A DNA stretch of 64,000 bases, taken from Bugulina stolonifera (Eukaryota; Bryozoa; Gymnolaemata; Cheilostomatida; Bugulidae). The DNA lies in contig OW285190.1 in NCBI GenBank assembly GCA_935421135.1, forward strand, positions 7,078,501 to 7,142,500, written 5' to 3'. The first letter of the stretch is position 1; each line of letters starts with the position of its first letter. This document shows, piece by piece, positions 1 through 12,442 of this stretch. The notes below the pieces were generated by a model, which worked only from the letters and a program-made list of their open reading frames with translations, was not told the DNA's origin and ran no database searches. The position numbers were made by a program, and so were the translations under genes.

Positions 1-363
1 AGTTGTCTATTCGTGGTTGTAAAGCCTTGAATGCCATTATATATTATGATGTTTATTTTATGCAAGGATTTTTATTTGCTAATTGAGCAGTCAGGGACTC
101 GACTTCACATCCATGAAAATAACCCAACCACAAACAAAGTACTAAGGCAATCCAAATTTCTCCACCACTGTACCTAACAGAGTCATGGTAGAGTCGTAGT
201 ATATGTATAATTATAATAACTGACTATGTGTTATATACAACATCAAACAAATGAGAGTTTCCAACATTTCACAAATAATTGACATATTTCTGTTACATCA
301 GGCTTCGTCAAGATTCGCACCAGTGTGCTATAATATTACATAATATTTTAACTTCTTAGTTAC
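1..363. other. TRMT13 intron sequence
   Basis: This stretch lies downstream of the last recognisable TRMT13 exon. I see no splice-bounded open reading frame resembling the expected C-terminus, so I read it as intron running off the left edge. It is AT-rich and shows no other feature. Confidence 0.5.
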
Positions 364-3300
364 CTATTATATTCGCCATCAGACACAGTTCTAGTAGCAT
401 GACCAGAGTTGTCTTCCCCTTGCACAGTTCTATCTGGGAATGCACATGTGGCCCAGCTAGAGAGAGTTCTGGTGATAAGAAAGTCTCGGGGTGTCAGTCC
501 TTGACTCTCCCAGAATTCCTTGCCTACATACGGGTGCCATTGACACCTTTGGTGGCAGCATAGGGCTATCTGTATACCTTTAACTCTACAGCAGAAGAGA
601 TAGTCACCTCGTATGACCAATCAGTACGTCAGAAGAAATGACATAATAATTGTACAATGAGACCAGTTTATTTAACACAACCCTGTGATTTAAACTATAA
701 ACCAGAGCAAAAGGTAGTTTAACTCATAGCGCTTGATTTTGGGTATGTAGTTGTGTTAGAGTGCTAACCAATGACAACCAAGAACACATATGATCATGGC
801 GTGCTTCCAACCTATTGCTCTCTATACATGAAGGTTATTGGTTAGAACGTGACAAGAATGGAACTGAAGGAGACAACTCCCACTCACAATAAAAAATGTT
901 GCAGAGATTAACCTACTTTTTATGCTCTAGCTTTAGTTTCTTGGATGTGTCCTCAGATGAAGAAGGGTTGCTTGGTTTACTTAGACTCCCGATACATCTT
1001 AACGTTAGATCTACAAAGAATTCACAGGCTACATGTACCTGTCAGTAGTTCATCTGGTATGAAGTTATATTCAGTAAATAGTCTACCTTATGAACACATT
1101 AATGGTGATGCCCTCCTACTATTCCCCTTTCTTACATTAACTGTGTTTAGTAACATGCAAAGTACAGAGTCATCAAGAATGTATAACAAACTGACTACTA
1201 GCAGTTATACAGTTATAGATAGTACATATTGTAATATATATATAGTATATGTTGTACCTACACCTACATGCATATACATGGTAAGTGGAAATGCCATTGT
1301 TATAAGTTGAATATAACATCCTATTATTTTTTATGTTTTGATTTCACCATGTTATACAGTACAGCTTGGTATATACAGTGTAGCTACACTTTTGATAGAC
1401 TTAGTTTGTGGATTCCCTACTTTCACCACAACAAATAATACAACGGAGCACAGTCTAGTACATGTATATTATGATATGTACCTGTGGCAGACCCACACAG
1501 GTGCTTACTATATGCCAGTATGTCATTATCCACACTCTTTGACAGAGGATGTTCATCTACAACCAAAGACTATGTTATATATAATTCATTAGATACACAT
1601 CAATAACTAATGGTAACTATGAGCTATTACAACATGAAACACCAACTGCACACAATAGAACAGACGCCAGATACCGGAAAGAAATCTTATTGAAGACAAC
1701 TGAGCATCTATTTCTTTCTGACCACTAATTTGGTAACATTTACATCGACGAATAATTTTGCAGAGCAAACCTTGAGTCTATTGAACTACATCATCTGTTT
1801 ATGACAAGCAACTGTTGGCCAAATGTAAAATAATTCAAAGCTAATTTCGTAAATCAGCCAGAATATTGAGATGTGATCGGCTAAAGTGAAGTTTTTCCAA
1901 CAAGAATTATGGTAAGAAGACTTGAGCTTTAAATAATGGAAGAAAAACTCACCAAGGGCAAAATCTTTAATATCTATCCTTAGCCTATGGAGAGAAGGGC
2001 CAGCCTCTAAGTACTTGTATCTGTTCTCACACTGAAATACCACCAACGTGTGGTGAAATAATAATAACAATGGATAATTGTATACAAACAAACACAATGC
2101 ATTGTAACTTATGTAAGAGTTATCTTCACATGCAAACCATTGCGTTCATGAGGGGATAACTTCTTGCCATGTCATCAGGACTGCTACGGTCATTTTAATG
2201 GGAAGGCCTAGTGATTAAAATATTGAGTGAAATGTTGGGTCGAATCTATGCACATGAATTTCACCATATGGCCCACAATACATATATATGTATGTAAATA
2301 TAGCGTGTGTACCTTAGTTCTCGTAGCCCCTCTGTCTACCAGCAACATGTTAGACTTAGACTGAGTGCTTATACTCTCTAGTAGGTAAGATGAGAGGCGT
2401 GCTCTGCCTGCTCCAAACTCAATATAGTCTGTACCATCAGTTAACCAATTAGATTTGGCCATATTACCAAGCAGCGATGCCTACAAATTTGAGAGCTATA
2501 GTGCAACACTAGGTCTAAAATACAACACACTACGACACATGATCTATGATGCATGCTACACATTGACACATTCATATACATATGCATACTGTAACTTGCG
2601 GAGATGCTGGAATAACTACATAGGAGATTACTGATAAATAAATTAACTACACTAATTCTTTGCCTTACAGCAACTAGAAAATTAATAGGACTACAATAAT
2701 CCCATTGATTAGTATTTAGCATTTATTGATTCGAGAGTTCCAAAAATGGCATCAAATGATATAAAGTTGCTTTAATTCTATGAATGGGCAAGCTTGCTGC
2801 AAGTAGCTAGTATGATATGAAAGTAAGTAAATAGTAATATGGTAAAATATTGTCATCTTCTTGTGACCCACATATCACGTGCATACCTCTTGCTTTCTGT
2901 GTTTGAGACATTTCTGATGTTCAGGGTTAGAGAGATCTTCCTTCAGGATATCATGTTCTTCCACCCTCTTCTCTAGGTGTATGTGAACTGCAATAGAATA
3001 TACAACGTGGTGACCTGCCTAAATTACTCCAGAAACATCTGAGAAGGTTCTGAAACTCTTGCTGCATGATAAACTCACATATTCAACAAAGATGGTGTCT
3101 GGGAAGACACAAGATTCTGCCTAAAATTGCCTCAGCCTCACACACAAACAATGCGAAACTGGTAGAACTGGAGACACAGGATTTAATTATTCAGTTTCAT
3201 GTCTTCCTCTCCACCATTGTGTGTTAAATAATATAGTTGGTGGAGAGATGGGTTGGTCTGCTTACGTCTGTTATCACACTAAAATATTCCTGGTGTGCAT

Positions 3301-4987
3301 TGCACTCCACATACACAATTATAGGTAAAGCAAATGCTATAGGTAAGGTTACTGTACATGGCACACAAGGGTACAACTACGATACATTATAGAATTGTCT
3401 TCTCTTGAAACATTCTATTCACGAGGTGACAACTCCTTGTTATTTCACTAGGGCTGCAATCACAGCATTTCAGGCCTGTATGGATATAAAATGATTTACT
3501 ATTGCACACCACTCAACCTTCTAGGATATAGTGCTAATTATTGAATACCTACCTTCATAGAGATCAATGATCTTCTGTACTAACGCTTTGACCTCTTCAA
3601 CATCTATCTCAGAGAGTGATATCTAAATCAGAGAAAACAATTAGCTGATATCTACATTCAAAATAATAAAGGAGATTAAAATAGAGAGAAGAGGGAAATA
3701 GAATCCTAGTAGCCTCAGTTCATATAATATTATACTTACACTTTCATTATCAATTTGTGAACCAGAGACTAGACCACTGTTGACATCCTCTTTGTAGAAG
3801 TCCTGCAAAAGACGACAAGGTTAGTACTATATGTAAATACAGACAACAAAGAAGTCAATGCACCCATACAACTATATTAATCAATTTCAGCTACAATCTA
3901 AGCTATAACTATAAATACACAGATTGGAGCCGGCAAAATACATGTAATAATTGTATTAATGTCATTCACAAGCCTGATTAGTCCAAGCCCCCTACATTCA
4001 ACTCACCCATGGCTTTGCCTGTTTAGAACTACATTTCTTCAGATGCGAATGAAGCTTATGCTCAAATATAGAACTAAAACAATTAAATAAATTATTTTAA
4101 TGTATAATCACACAAGTACATTTAATTTACACTTCACTACAAGCCTCTGTAGGTTATTACACTATATTATTAAAATATATATCACAGTGTAGTAGATATA
4201 CATGTGCAGTCAAGTAAATATAGTATACATAAATTTATCATTTTCATTATCTACATGCAACTAGTTTAATATGGGGAGATTAGATAACAAAATATATATA
4301 ACTAGCCTGGTAGCAGTTTAAGGGATAGTAAGGAGAAGTCACTCTAAACATACATTAGTAGAACACATAGACTATTCTTACTGATTGGCATCTAATGGAC
4401 AGGGTATCCGTTTCTTTCCATTCAACTGAAACTAAATAAAACAGGAATAGTTAATATACTATGGAGCCATATTATGTATATTCATAATACAAGTAGATGA
4501 CTTGGGTTACTATGGATTACTATTTAAAGTTGTCTCCTCTCAATTCATCTACCCAACTTGGGATTGCAATCAATAGTTTATGAATGCTTAGAACTACTGC
4601 ACTTGCACTTTAACTCCATCTTAAAAACCTAATAACTTTAAACCAGAATCAAGTTGTCAGTTTATAGGCCTTACTCCATTTCTCAACAAGGTTCAACCTT
4701 CTGTCTGCATCTTCAGCACAAATCTATAGAAAAATAGCAGCAGTTGTGCGACCCCCCAGAAACTAACCTAAATTCTAAAATAAGTGAAAATTGATGGGTA
4801 AAATTATGAGAACATGTTTGCCTACCTCCCCAGATTCATCTCTTGGAAGGTGCTGTATGCAGAACTTTTGATCCTTCAATGGGGGGAACTTACAGTACCG
4901 CTTCTTCCTAGTAACATAGAATTGGCAGTTGTCTGCACCACCTTCCAACTGAAATCCTTCTGCTTGTGTTTTAGACTTTTCTTCCAT
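364..4987 (-). CDS. TRMT13: TRMT13 tRNA:m4X (2'-O) methyltransferase, 3' end off the window
   Basis: Methylates the 2'-OH of position 4 in the acceptor stem of some tRNAs. Exons on the minus strand, all phase-consistent: 4987-4826 (ATG at 4987), 4431-4382, 4073-4007, 3802-3740, 3622-3553, 2987-2887, 2480-2313, 2031-1953, 1556-1482, 1010-917, 585-364; 383 codons so far. Residues C21, C32, C43 and H46 form the N-terminal CCCH zinc finger (YVTRKKRYCKFPPLKDQKFC). Exons 2-3 give the U11-48K type CHHC finger (KRIPCPLDANH, then HLKKC). Exon 7 carries the SAM-binding motif FGAGRARLS. Exon 9 has the family motif KHLCGSAT, exon 10 DLTLRC, and exon 11 IQIALCCHQRCQW with SSWATC. The last visible exon ends in phase 2 at a good donor (gtaact). 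No terminal exon was found in 1-357, so about 60-80 C-terminal residues should lie to the left. The family assignment rests on several motifs in the right order and is firm. Confidence 0.93.
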
Positions 4988-6439
4988 ATTAATTATATAT
5001 TTTCATTTAGCTAAAATATCCAATCAATTGGCTAACAAAATGACAATTGTCAATTGTTACTCCTGTTGTGAAAGGTGAGCTCTTCCACTCAGAGCCCAGC
5101 TTCTGTCGCTCATACAAGTTTCGGACTTCTGAGGTCCATTAAATAGGATGGCCAAGTGGCTCGACAGTAACAAAACAAAACATACAATGTACAGTACACT
5201 GGTACAAAATAGTCATTAGACCTGAGTGGACCAGTTACAGAATAAAAACATAATTACATTACATAATGGAGAAGATCATACTACAGAAAGCTTACAGCAA
5301 ATATGTCTTATATATAGGAATTAGCTATTTAATAATCTTCAAGCAGTTAGCACTCGGCTGGATATAACATCCACTACAACACAGGGGCAAATATAAGAAA
5401 AATTTTAACACCAGCCTATTTTCAGGAAGTCATGGATTTCACGGTCTGAGTGAGTTAATACAAGATAAGTGTGGAACATGAACATGTAGGGTACAGTCTA
5501 CACATATAACATGACTATTACAGCACTATACAATGACTGTACTGCCTGAGCAAGTAAATAGAAAATGAATTGAAGCCTGGACATGCATAGTATTGATAGT
5601 TTACAGAGCACAGCTAGTATTGCATGCTTGATTGAACACACGCCTACATGTAGGATGGTGGTGTGGGTGCCTATAGCCGCCCCTGCTACAACACATACTT
5701 GGAAGAGCTGTTGTACTCAAGTATACTTGAATATACTGACAAGTTACAAATAGACTTTAAAATTCCAAAAATCATACTTGCACTTTTGATGCCAAAAAGC
5801 ATACTTGTACTTACTTGCCAAGATCGCTATTTGCTTGCATTTAAACAGTTAGTGAGTAGATTTTAACATGAAGACAGAGAGATATAATTAATTGTATTAT
5901 TATTATATTTATTATTATATGGACTTTTCTGACCAGAAATCGATTCTAATATTAAATGACACATTTGACATAGTTCTAGTTTTGTTAAATCCTGTAGACC
6001 CCCCATTTGAAAAAGTGAGAATATCCTGGTTAAAAATTAAAAATGTCTAAGTTAAGTTAGCCTTCAGCTAAGCTGACTGTCGTTTTATGATTTGTACTTG
6101 AACTGACGTGGATATCTTTGTCATACTAGACCGCCTAGGGGGGCAGAAGAGCCTCATATGGGACAGGAGTGGTGCACGGTTTGGGCAGTGTTCGATTGGT
6201 ATGGACCATGGGGTCATTTCATAGCTTGGCAGTGCAGGTTGTTATGACCTACCATTTGAAGAAATTAAGAATATTTTGTCATGGTTCATAGCTGTCCAAT
6301 TTTTAAATCTCGAATAGTTCGAGGCAGAAAACTCTGGTGGTATAGGTTGCTGTTTGCTCTTAAGGATCTCGGTTCGCCTTTGCTTTATGATCTAGTTTGC
6401 ATCTGGCAGTTTTGTTGTCTGGTGTGCTCATAAGATGAA
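4988..6439. other. Intergenic, 5' flank of TRMT13
   Basis: This 1.45-kb stretch runs upstream of the TRMT13 start codon. It should hold the TRMT13 promoter, but I see no clear TATA box or other element. It contains short AT-rich runs and no supported gene. Confidence 0.5.
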
Positions 6440-6440
6440 T

Positions 6441-7157
6441 TCAGGGCAAGGTGGTAGCCATCAGGAGATCTACTCTGCACTTTCTCCGCCTTTCTACCAA
6501 GGGTACCAGACCAAGCTTATGCTTAACTTCCTCAAGTCCCTTTCTTCCCTTGATGTTAGCGATGAATCTAGTTGCACCGTCTTGTATATTTTCAAGCTCT
6601 TCTATGTCCTTCTTTGTGCTTGAATCCCACGCCGAAGAGGCATACTCCAGATAGGGGAGACATAGGGACTTATATGCTGTAAGTTTTACCTTTTCAGGGG
6701 CCAAAATAGTGCTCTTTTGATCATTCCCAGCTGCTTCCTTCCCTCTCACATGTTTTGGTTTATATAATATGTGTTCATCAAACTAAGGTTATCTAGGAAA
6801 ATGACTCCAAGATACCTAGTACTGGAAACATGTTCTAGAGTTGTGCCGTTCATTTTATACTGCGGGACTTAGTTCTTTGCGTTGAACACCTGGGGAACAC
6901 CTGAGGTGACACCCAGAGATTGTGAGTAAGTATTGACCGTCCAGGACAACACGCTGGTGTCGCTCAGTGAAGAGGTCATGGATCCAATATATCAAGTAAT
7001 CATCAATGTTGGCAATACTTCTGAGTTTTTCCATAAGCATGGTGTGGGGTACCCAATCAAAGGCTTTGGTGAAGTCCAGTACACCAGCGTGTATAGCCAT
7101 ATACACGCTGCTGTACTGCACTTCACCAAGGCCTTTGATCACCACCATACCTGTCAA
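6441..7157 (-). pseudogene. Decayed non-LTR retrotransposon RT fragment
   Basis: Two minus-strand open stretches, 7157-6855 and 6749-6441, encode pieces of a CR1/L2-type reverse transcriptase. The first has the RT motif A text VLDFTKAFDWVPH and following residues (MLMEKL, DYLIYWIHDL, QRVVLDG). The second has the C-terminal region (YKSLCLPYLEYASSAWD, ENIQDGATRFI). Both align with the intact element at 7961-11725 but differ at many residues, so this is an older, separate insertion. The stretch between them that should encode the FADD active site is missing, and the 5' part is missing as well. The right end is rearranged by an inverted duplication (7056-7138) and then interrupted by a MITE. Confidence 0.85.
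7056..7138. repeat. Inverted duplication inside the RT fragment
   Basis: Arms 7056-7094 and 7100-7138 are reverse complements of each other with only a few mismatches over about 39 bp, around a 5-6 bp centre. Both arms encode the RT motif A segment VLxFTKAFD, one on each strand. The transcript could fold into a long hairpin. Confidence 0.85.
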
Positions 7158-7594
7158 CTATCCCGATTTGGGCAGGACCCTCCCTATTTCAAACTCTCAC
7201 TCCCACCAGCTCCCTATATCCTCCCGATTTCAGGGCATCAGATGGGGATTTTTCATTTTTGTATTATCTAATATCCAATAGCCAAGATTATCCAATAAAT
7301 AGCATCAAATTAATACCCTTGTTCAGTCTTATTTCACTCTATCTGGTATTTTGATACAGCTTTGGAGTTATCAGCATGTGCATGTGGTAGCTAATTTACA
7401 TGTGTTACTGATTATGCCAAAAATGAATGATTAGTGCTGTGATAACAGTGAAGCTTGGCCTCCATACTCTGCCCCCCACAGTTCCAACTCTTCAAATGTA
7501 TTTTTGCAGTTGGTAGTTAAGGTCTTGAAAATTTCACCTGTGCACCCGGAAGTTGGGACTCCCTATATTTTTTCACTCCAGGTTGACAGGTATG
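7146..7594. mobile_element. hAT-like non-autonomous DNA transposon (MITE), 449 bp
   Basis: The ends are perfect 13-bp terminal inverted repeats, CATACCTGTCAAC at 7146-7158 and GTTGACAGGTATG at 7582-7594. They are flanked by an exact 8-bp direct repeat, ATCACCAC (7138-7145 and 7595-7602), which fits a target-site duplication. An 8-bp duplication is typical of the hAT superfamily. No transposase is encoded. It sits in the older RT fragment, at the outer edge of the inverted duplication, so it landed after that rearrangement. Confidence 0.85.
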
Positions 7595-7960
7595 ATCACC
7601 ACTGTACCTGTACTTCTAATTGTACCGAGTGATTTAAACTTGAACCTGATCTCGATGTGAATGTATTTAAATTCCAATATATGTGAAAAAGTTTAGTTAC
7701 TTGCACTTCTCAGTGTTAGTGTAGGACTAGGTGGGCCTATTTTAAATTTTACTTGCACATGGTTCAATTCCTAGGTTTCCGGTTCCGGTGATGGTGGACG
7801 CCAAAATTTGAACTTGTGAAAAAAAATTTTACCTAAATTCAAAATTATCCCCCTAGCAGGGTAGGGTGTGCCGCTTGAATAGAATCTAATCCTGTCATAT
7901 TGCCTCAGGGAATTTAATAAAAACCCTGGACAGCCCAACCTTTGGTTTCTCTCACTAAAA

Positions 7961-8965
7961 ATGCCCAGCTCCAAAGATCATATTCAACAGTCCCGAGAGG
8001 ATGATGCTGAAAAGCGACCACCAGAACAAGCTAATTGCAAAAGCTGTAAAAAAGCAGAGTGCTTCACCGGAAATCATAGAGGCCAGCAGATAAAGACCAA
8101 CTCTAAGTGGATTGCATGTGATATGTGTGAGGGATGGTTTCACGGTTTATGCCAGAATCTACAGAATGCAGAGGTCACAGCTATCACCAAGATGGATGAT
8201 AAAGGAGTACAGTGGTTCTGTGATTCCTGCATTAAACTAGTGGAGAGTGCAGTTAAGGGTGGGAAGGGAGACAACTCCACCACTGAATTAAATGCCCTGT
8301 CCCAATGTGCCACATTGAATCAAAAGCTGCAGAATATTGAAGACCTCATGAGTACTATTACTACTACTATATCTACTAGTAACGTTGAAACTGAGAAGAG
8401 GCTTGACAACCTGGAAAGAAGTTATGCAGAAGCAGCAAAGCAGAATGCCGAAAGTGCCAAAACGGCAAAGGAGATGAATGAGAGTGCCAACAAATTCTTC
8501 AATAAGCAAATGGAAATTTCTCAAGCAGAGTTGAGAAAGAATAATGCTATCTTGTATGGCGTTACGGAGGAAAAAGAGAAAACAGCCCATGAGCAAATAA
8601 AAGAGATTATGCGCAAGGAGTGTTTCCTACGAACTACTGGCCCGGTTAGGGCCATACGACTAACCACTAAGAATACTGACAGGCCTAGGCCAATCAAGTT
8701 GGAGTTTGCAGATGAAGCAACAAAGTGGGAATTCCTAAAGAGGGCTAACGCCTCACTGAGAAATGAGAGAATTTTCTGTAAACTTGATGAAAGCAAGGCA
8801 ATCAGAGACCAACAGTACCAACTGCGACAAACTATCAAGGAGATGAAAGGCAACGACGCAGAAGGTCAGTACCGAATAAGAAATGAGAAGATCCGGCGCC
8901 AATCAGGCGAGGGGGAATTGAAGACCGTGAATCCTGTGTCCCTGCGCAAACAAACCACATTCTAA
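7961..8965 (+). CDS. Retrotransposon ORF1: PHD finger, coiled coil, RRM-like domain
   Basis: A 334-aa intact ORF. Near the N-terminus a Cys/His-rich PHD-type zinc finger is visible (CKSC, then CDMCEGWFHGLC and WFCDSC, about residues 26-90). A helical, probably coiled-coil segment follows (about 125-195), rich in Ala, Glu, Lys and Asn. The C-terminal part (NNAILYGVTEE ... PIKLEFADEATKWEFLKRA) resembles the RRM-like/transposase-22 region of LINE ORF1 proteins. PHD-bearing ORF1 is known from CR1-clade elements, where the protein is thought to bind element RNA in the retrotransposition particle. Its end overlaps the start of open ORF2. Confidence 0.9.
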   Translation: MPSSKDHIQQSREDDAEKRPPEQANCKSCKKAECFTGNHRGQQIKTNSKWIACDMCEGWFHGLCQNLQNAEVTAITKMDDKGVQWFCDSCIKLVESAVKGGKGDNSTTELNALSQCATLNQKLQNIEDLMSTITTTISTSNVETEKRLDNLERSYAEAAKQNAESAKTAKEMNESANKFFNKQMEISQAELRKNNAILYGVTEEKEKTAHEQIKEIMRKECFLRTTGPVRAIRLTTKNTDRPRPIKLEFADEATKWEFLKRANASLRNERIFCKLDESKAIRDQQYQLRQTIKEMKGNDAEGQYRIRNEKIRRQSGEGELKTVNPVSLRKQTTF

Positions 8966-11725
8966 AGCTATTTTTAGCGAACACAAGGTCCCTAAAGGGG
9001 AAAACCGAAGAATTGTCTACTGAAACATTTGATTATGACATAGTATGTCTGACTGAAACACATATAGACTCCACCATCTACAACCACCAGATATTTGACT
9101 ACAACAACAAATCAATCTACAGAAAGGACAGGACGCTGTACGGCGGTGGAGTATTGATCGCAGTAAATGAAAAACTAGATAGCTCAATATTAGACATACC
9201 CAATGAAGACAACACAGAAATAGTATTTGTTAGAGTGAAAAGATGCATTGTTGGGTGTTACTACCGTCCGCCAATGGATAAAAACTTGGCAACTTTAAGA
9301 TCGTCACTAAATCTACTAGCAGAGACATACCCAAGCGACAGACTTATTCTCGTAGGAGATATGAACATGCCGGGTATAGACTGGAACCAGAGACTCCCTA
9401 AGCCACACACTCAAGACCATGGTCTCAAGCTGAGCTTCTTGGATATTCTTGCAGAAACTAATATGCACCAACTGGTGTTTGAGCCAACTCACATTCAGGG
9501 GAATACACTAGATCTCATATGTACCACAACGCCGGAAGCAATTAGTCACAGTGTTGTGTTCCCTGGTCTGAGTGATCATGCATTCATCTCTGTTGACATC
9601 ATTGCTGACTCCGACACCCAGATTGCAAAGACCTCCAAGACAGTCAGACAATACCACAAAGTAGATATGGAACGCTTCCAAGAAGTCATGAATAAGATGA
9701 AACACGAGTTAGCAACCATGGTTGACGTTGAGACAATGTGGGGTGTTTTTCTCGAAAGGCATCCGACAGGCAGTGAGTGATTTCGTCCCGACTGTGGAAA
9801 GAAGGGCCAACATGAGGGACAACGAGCCCATGTGGTTCAACAAGGAAGCCAAGAAACTTGCCCACAAACAAAGAAAACTTTACAACAAATACAAGAAGAG
9901 CAAAGACCAGTTTGACAAACATATGGCAGCAGCCCACCGCAGATCTACAAAAAAAGTTTTCAGGCAGATGAAGAGGGAATATATCGAAACACGTGTCTGC
10001 AAACCACTACAGGAGGGCAACAGCAAACCATTCTACAGACACCTGAAGGGCACGACTCGCTCACGAAAACAAATCAGACTTGTCATGCCCACTGGACAGC
10101 TCACCTCTCACCCTAAAGAGTGTGCAGATATGCTCAATAACCACTTTCACAAGCAGTTCAACCCAAGCCACCAGCTCACACCACAAGACAGTCAATCATT
10201 CACAGACGTTCCTGATGTGTCTACCTCTGGTGTGAGGAAGTTGATTAAAGGATTAAAACCTGGTAAAGCCCCAGGGCCCGATGGGTTACGGAAAGCTGAT
10301 CTAAGTATAGACATTGAACAGACTGCTGCGTGCCTGAGAAGCATCTTTCAAGTGTCTTTTAAAACTGGAAAAGTCCCCTCTGAGTGGAAGACTGCAAATG
10401 TGTCACCGCTTCACAAAAGCGATACAACTGACAGTGTAAGTAACTACAGACCGATTTCTCTGACAAGCATTCCATGCAAGATTCTGGAACACCTTGTCCT
10501 CAGAGAACTACTAGGGATAGTTGACACAAAACTAAACAATAGACAACATGGCTTCAGAAGGGGGCTATCCTGTGAAACTCAAATATGTGCAACCATGCAT
10601 GACATTCTACACTCCATAGACAACCACAAAACTGTACATGCTGCTGTCCTTGATTTCACAAAGGCCTTTGATCGAGTCCCTCACGCACTACTTATGGAAA
10701 AACTCTCGGAAATTGCGGACATAGACGGCTACCTGCTAAGCTGGATCCATGACTTCCTAACAAATCGTACACAGCGAGTAGTACTACAGGGCAACGCCTC
10801 TGGCTTACTGGCTGTCACATCAGGTGTCCCACAGGGATCGGTCTTGAGACCGATTCTTTTCCTCATCTTCATTAATGATCTCCCTGACTGCCTAGACTGT
10901 TCTTGCGCCCTGTTTGCGGATGACACACTTGTTTACCAGGAGATAATCTCAGCCGATGACTGCCACAGCTTCCAGAGGAACCTAGACTCACTAGGCGCCT
11001 GGTCAGAAAAGTGGGGGATGTCATTTAACACGTCCAAAAGTAAAATAATGAGCTTCAACTCTACTACCAGTACCCCTGACTACACGCTGAATGGATCAAA
11101 GCTAGAACTTGTTGACTCAACTCGATACCTCGGTGTAACGCTACAGTCAGATTGCAGATTCGATAATCACATATCCAAGAAGGTACTAGTTGCCAAAAGG
11201 CAGTTAGGAATGATTAAACGAGCTCTCTACTGGGCCCCCGAACGTGCACGTCTAATTGCCTATAAGGCCTTGTGTCTTCCGCACCTGGAATATGCAAGCG
11301 CTGCATGGGATCCAACGAGTAAGAAGGAGATCACTGACCTCGAAAATGTTCAGACTTATGCTGTTCGATTCATAAGCCAGCTCAGAGGACGAGATGACAT
11401 TGAGAGGGCCATGGAAAAGCTTGGCCTACGGCTGCTAGACCAGAAAAGAAGGAACCACCGAGTAGGGCTTCTCGTGCGAATACTCGGGAAGGAAGAACAG
11501 CATCCCGCTCTAAGTGCAGCCTATGAACATCTGCTAGAGCATCAAACTGTGGGAACAATGCAGACTCGTTCTCAGACCATCGGACTCCCCCGTTCAGTGG
11601 GAGCAAACAGCAACAAATATCTCAATAGCTTCTTACCAAGAACTATTAGAGATATGAGGATTGGATACAGCCCAAAAGAAACTGCTGGGCGGTTTTCAAC
11701 CGCAACCCCTACCCAGTCAGGCTAA
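8887..11725 (+). pseudogene. Retrotransposon ORF2: endonuclease plus reverse transcriptase, one frameshift
   Basis: The open frame runs from 8887 (just after an in-frame stop) to 9780. It encodes an APE-type endonuclease with LANTRSL, CLTETH, YYRPP, GDMNMPGIDW and SDHAF. The frame then shifts near the T run at about 9750, and the second part (open 9722-11725) gives the reverse transcriptase. It shows GPDG, YRPISLTSIP, HGFRRG, motif A VLDFTKAFDRVPH, SGVPQGSVLRPILF and the catalytic FADDTLVY. It ends in the thumb/C-terminal LPHLEYASAAWD region. The usual GP of the VLGP motif reads RP here. ORF2 has no ATG before 9013 although homology starts upstream of it. It may therefore be translated by reinitiation or frameshifting from ORF1. 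The single indel makes this copy probably inactive. Lineage: CR1/L2/Jockey superfamily. Confidence 0.9.
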
Positions 11726-11892
11726 ACAGTCCTGTTCCGTTATCACTGCCAATTTATTGCATTATAATAAGTTTAATACTGTCCACCCACTGACCAACCC
11801 ATGTACCATATGCGGCACACCCCTTCTTCCCTCTAGGGCGGTCCAGTGTGATGAAGAAGTTGACAGTAAGTTGACAGTAAGTTGACAGTAGA

Positions 11893-12442
11893 ACAATCAA
11901 TCAACAACAGCTCTAATATAAATGTTTGGTTTATTGTCATAGATTATTTTGCTTTTAATTTAAAAAAAAATCATGGGCTCAGATACAGAGTAAGATAACT
12001 CTATGAGCTGAGGGTTAAGTGTATGTAAAATCAAATTCATATTATCATTATGAAATTGATATCATTGTGAATGTTTCAGCGATGTACATGTAACTTTCAC
12101 TTTGCCTGGAATAGCATTTTCAGTTTATCAACCAGCAACCAGTTTGTCGGTCATCTTGTGTCTAATTTACGATAGTTTAGCCGGACGTGATGCAACCCTA
12201 TTGCACCAAAACAGTTTTATGCAATAATAAGAAAGGACCAATAGCTGCAATGGAAACAAAAGTGTTGCGGGCGCTTTTTAATGCGCGGTCCTGGTAAGTA
12301 GGAACGATGAATTGGGAAGAAGAGATTTGCTAATCATCATATTTGAATGAAGTTTCAGTTCTGAGATTGGGAATATCAAAAGGAAAGGACTGTTGCATTC
12401 TTCACTAATATTATTGGTTCCTATGTAACACCAACCCTAAAT
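11893..12442. promoter_or_regulatory. 5' flank and probable promoter of RAD23
   Basis: This stretch holds no gene. A locally GC-rich patch at about 12265-12300 (gcgggcgc, atgcgcggtcc), with a nearby ACCAAT at about 12238, lies 150-200 bp upstream of the RAD23 ATG. It is the likeliest core promoter. No TATA box is obvious. Confidence 0.4.

Larger units (their letters stand above)
7770..11892 (+). mobile_element. Near-full-length CR1/L2-like non-LTR retrotransposon
   Basis: It comprises a 5' region of unclear start (somewhere after 7602), ORF1, overlapping ORF2, a short 3' UTR and a 3' tail. The tail is three copies of an 11-bp unit, AAGTTGACAGT, at about 11859-11889. A microsatellite-like tail instead of poly(A) is typical of CR1/L2 elements. 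I found no clear target duplication. Confidence 0.8.

Noticed and set aside
945..1592. Plus-strand frames of 121 and 84 aa
   Set aside because: They lie over TRMT13 minus-strand exons and introns and have no gene-like content.
4675..4723. Splice-bounded segment ICAEDADRRLNLVEKW as a TRMT13 exon
   Set aside because: Its phase does not fit either neighbour, while exon 1 joins directly in phase to the exon at 4431-4382.
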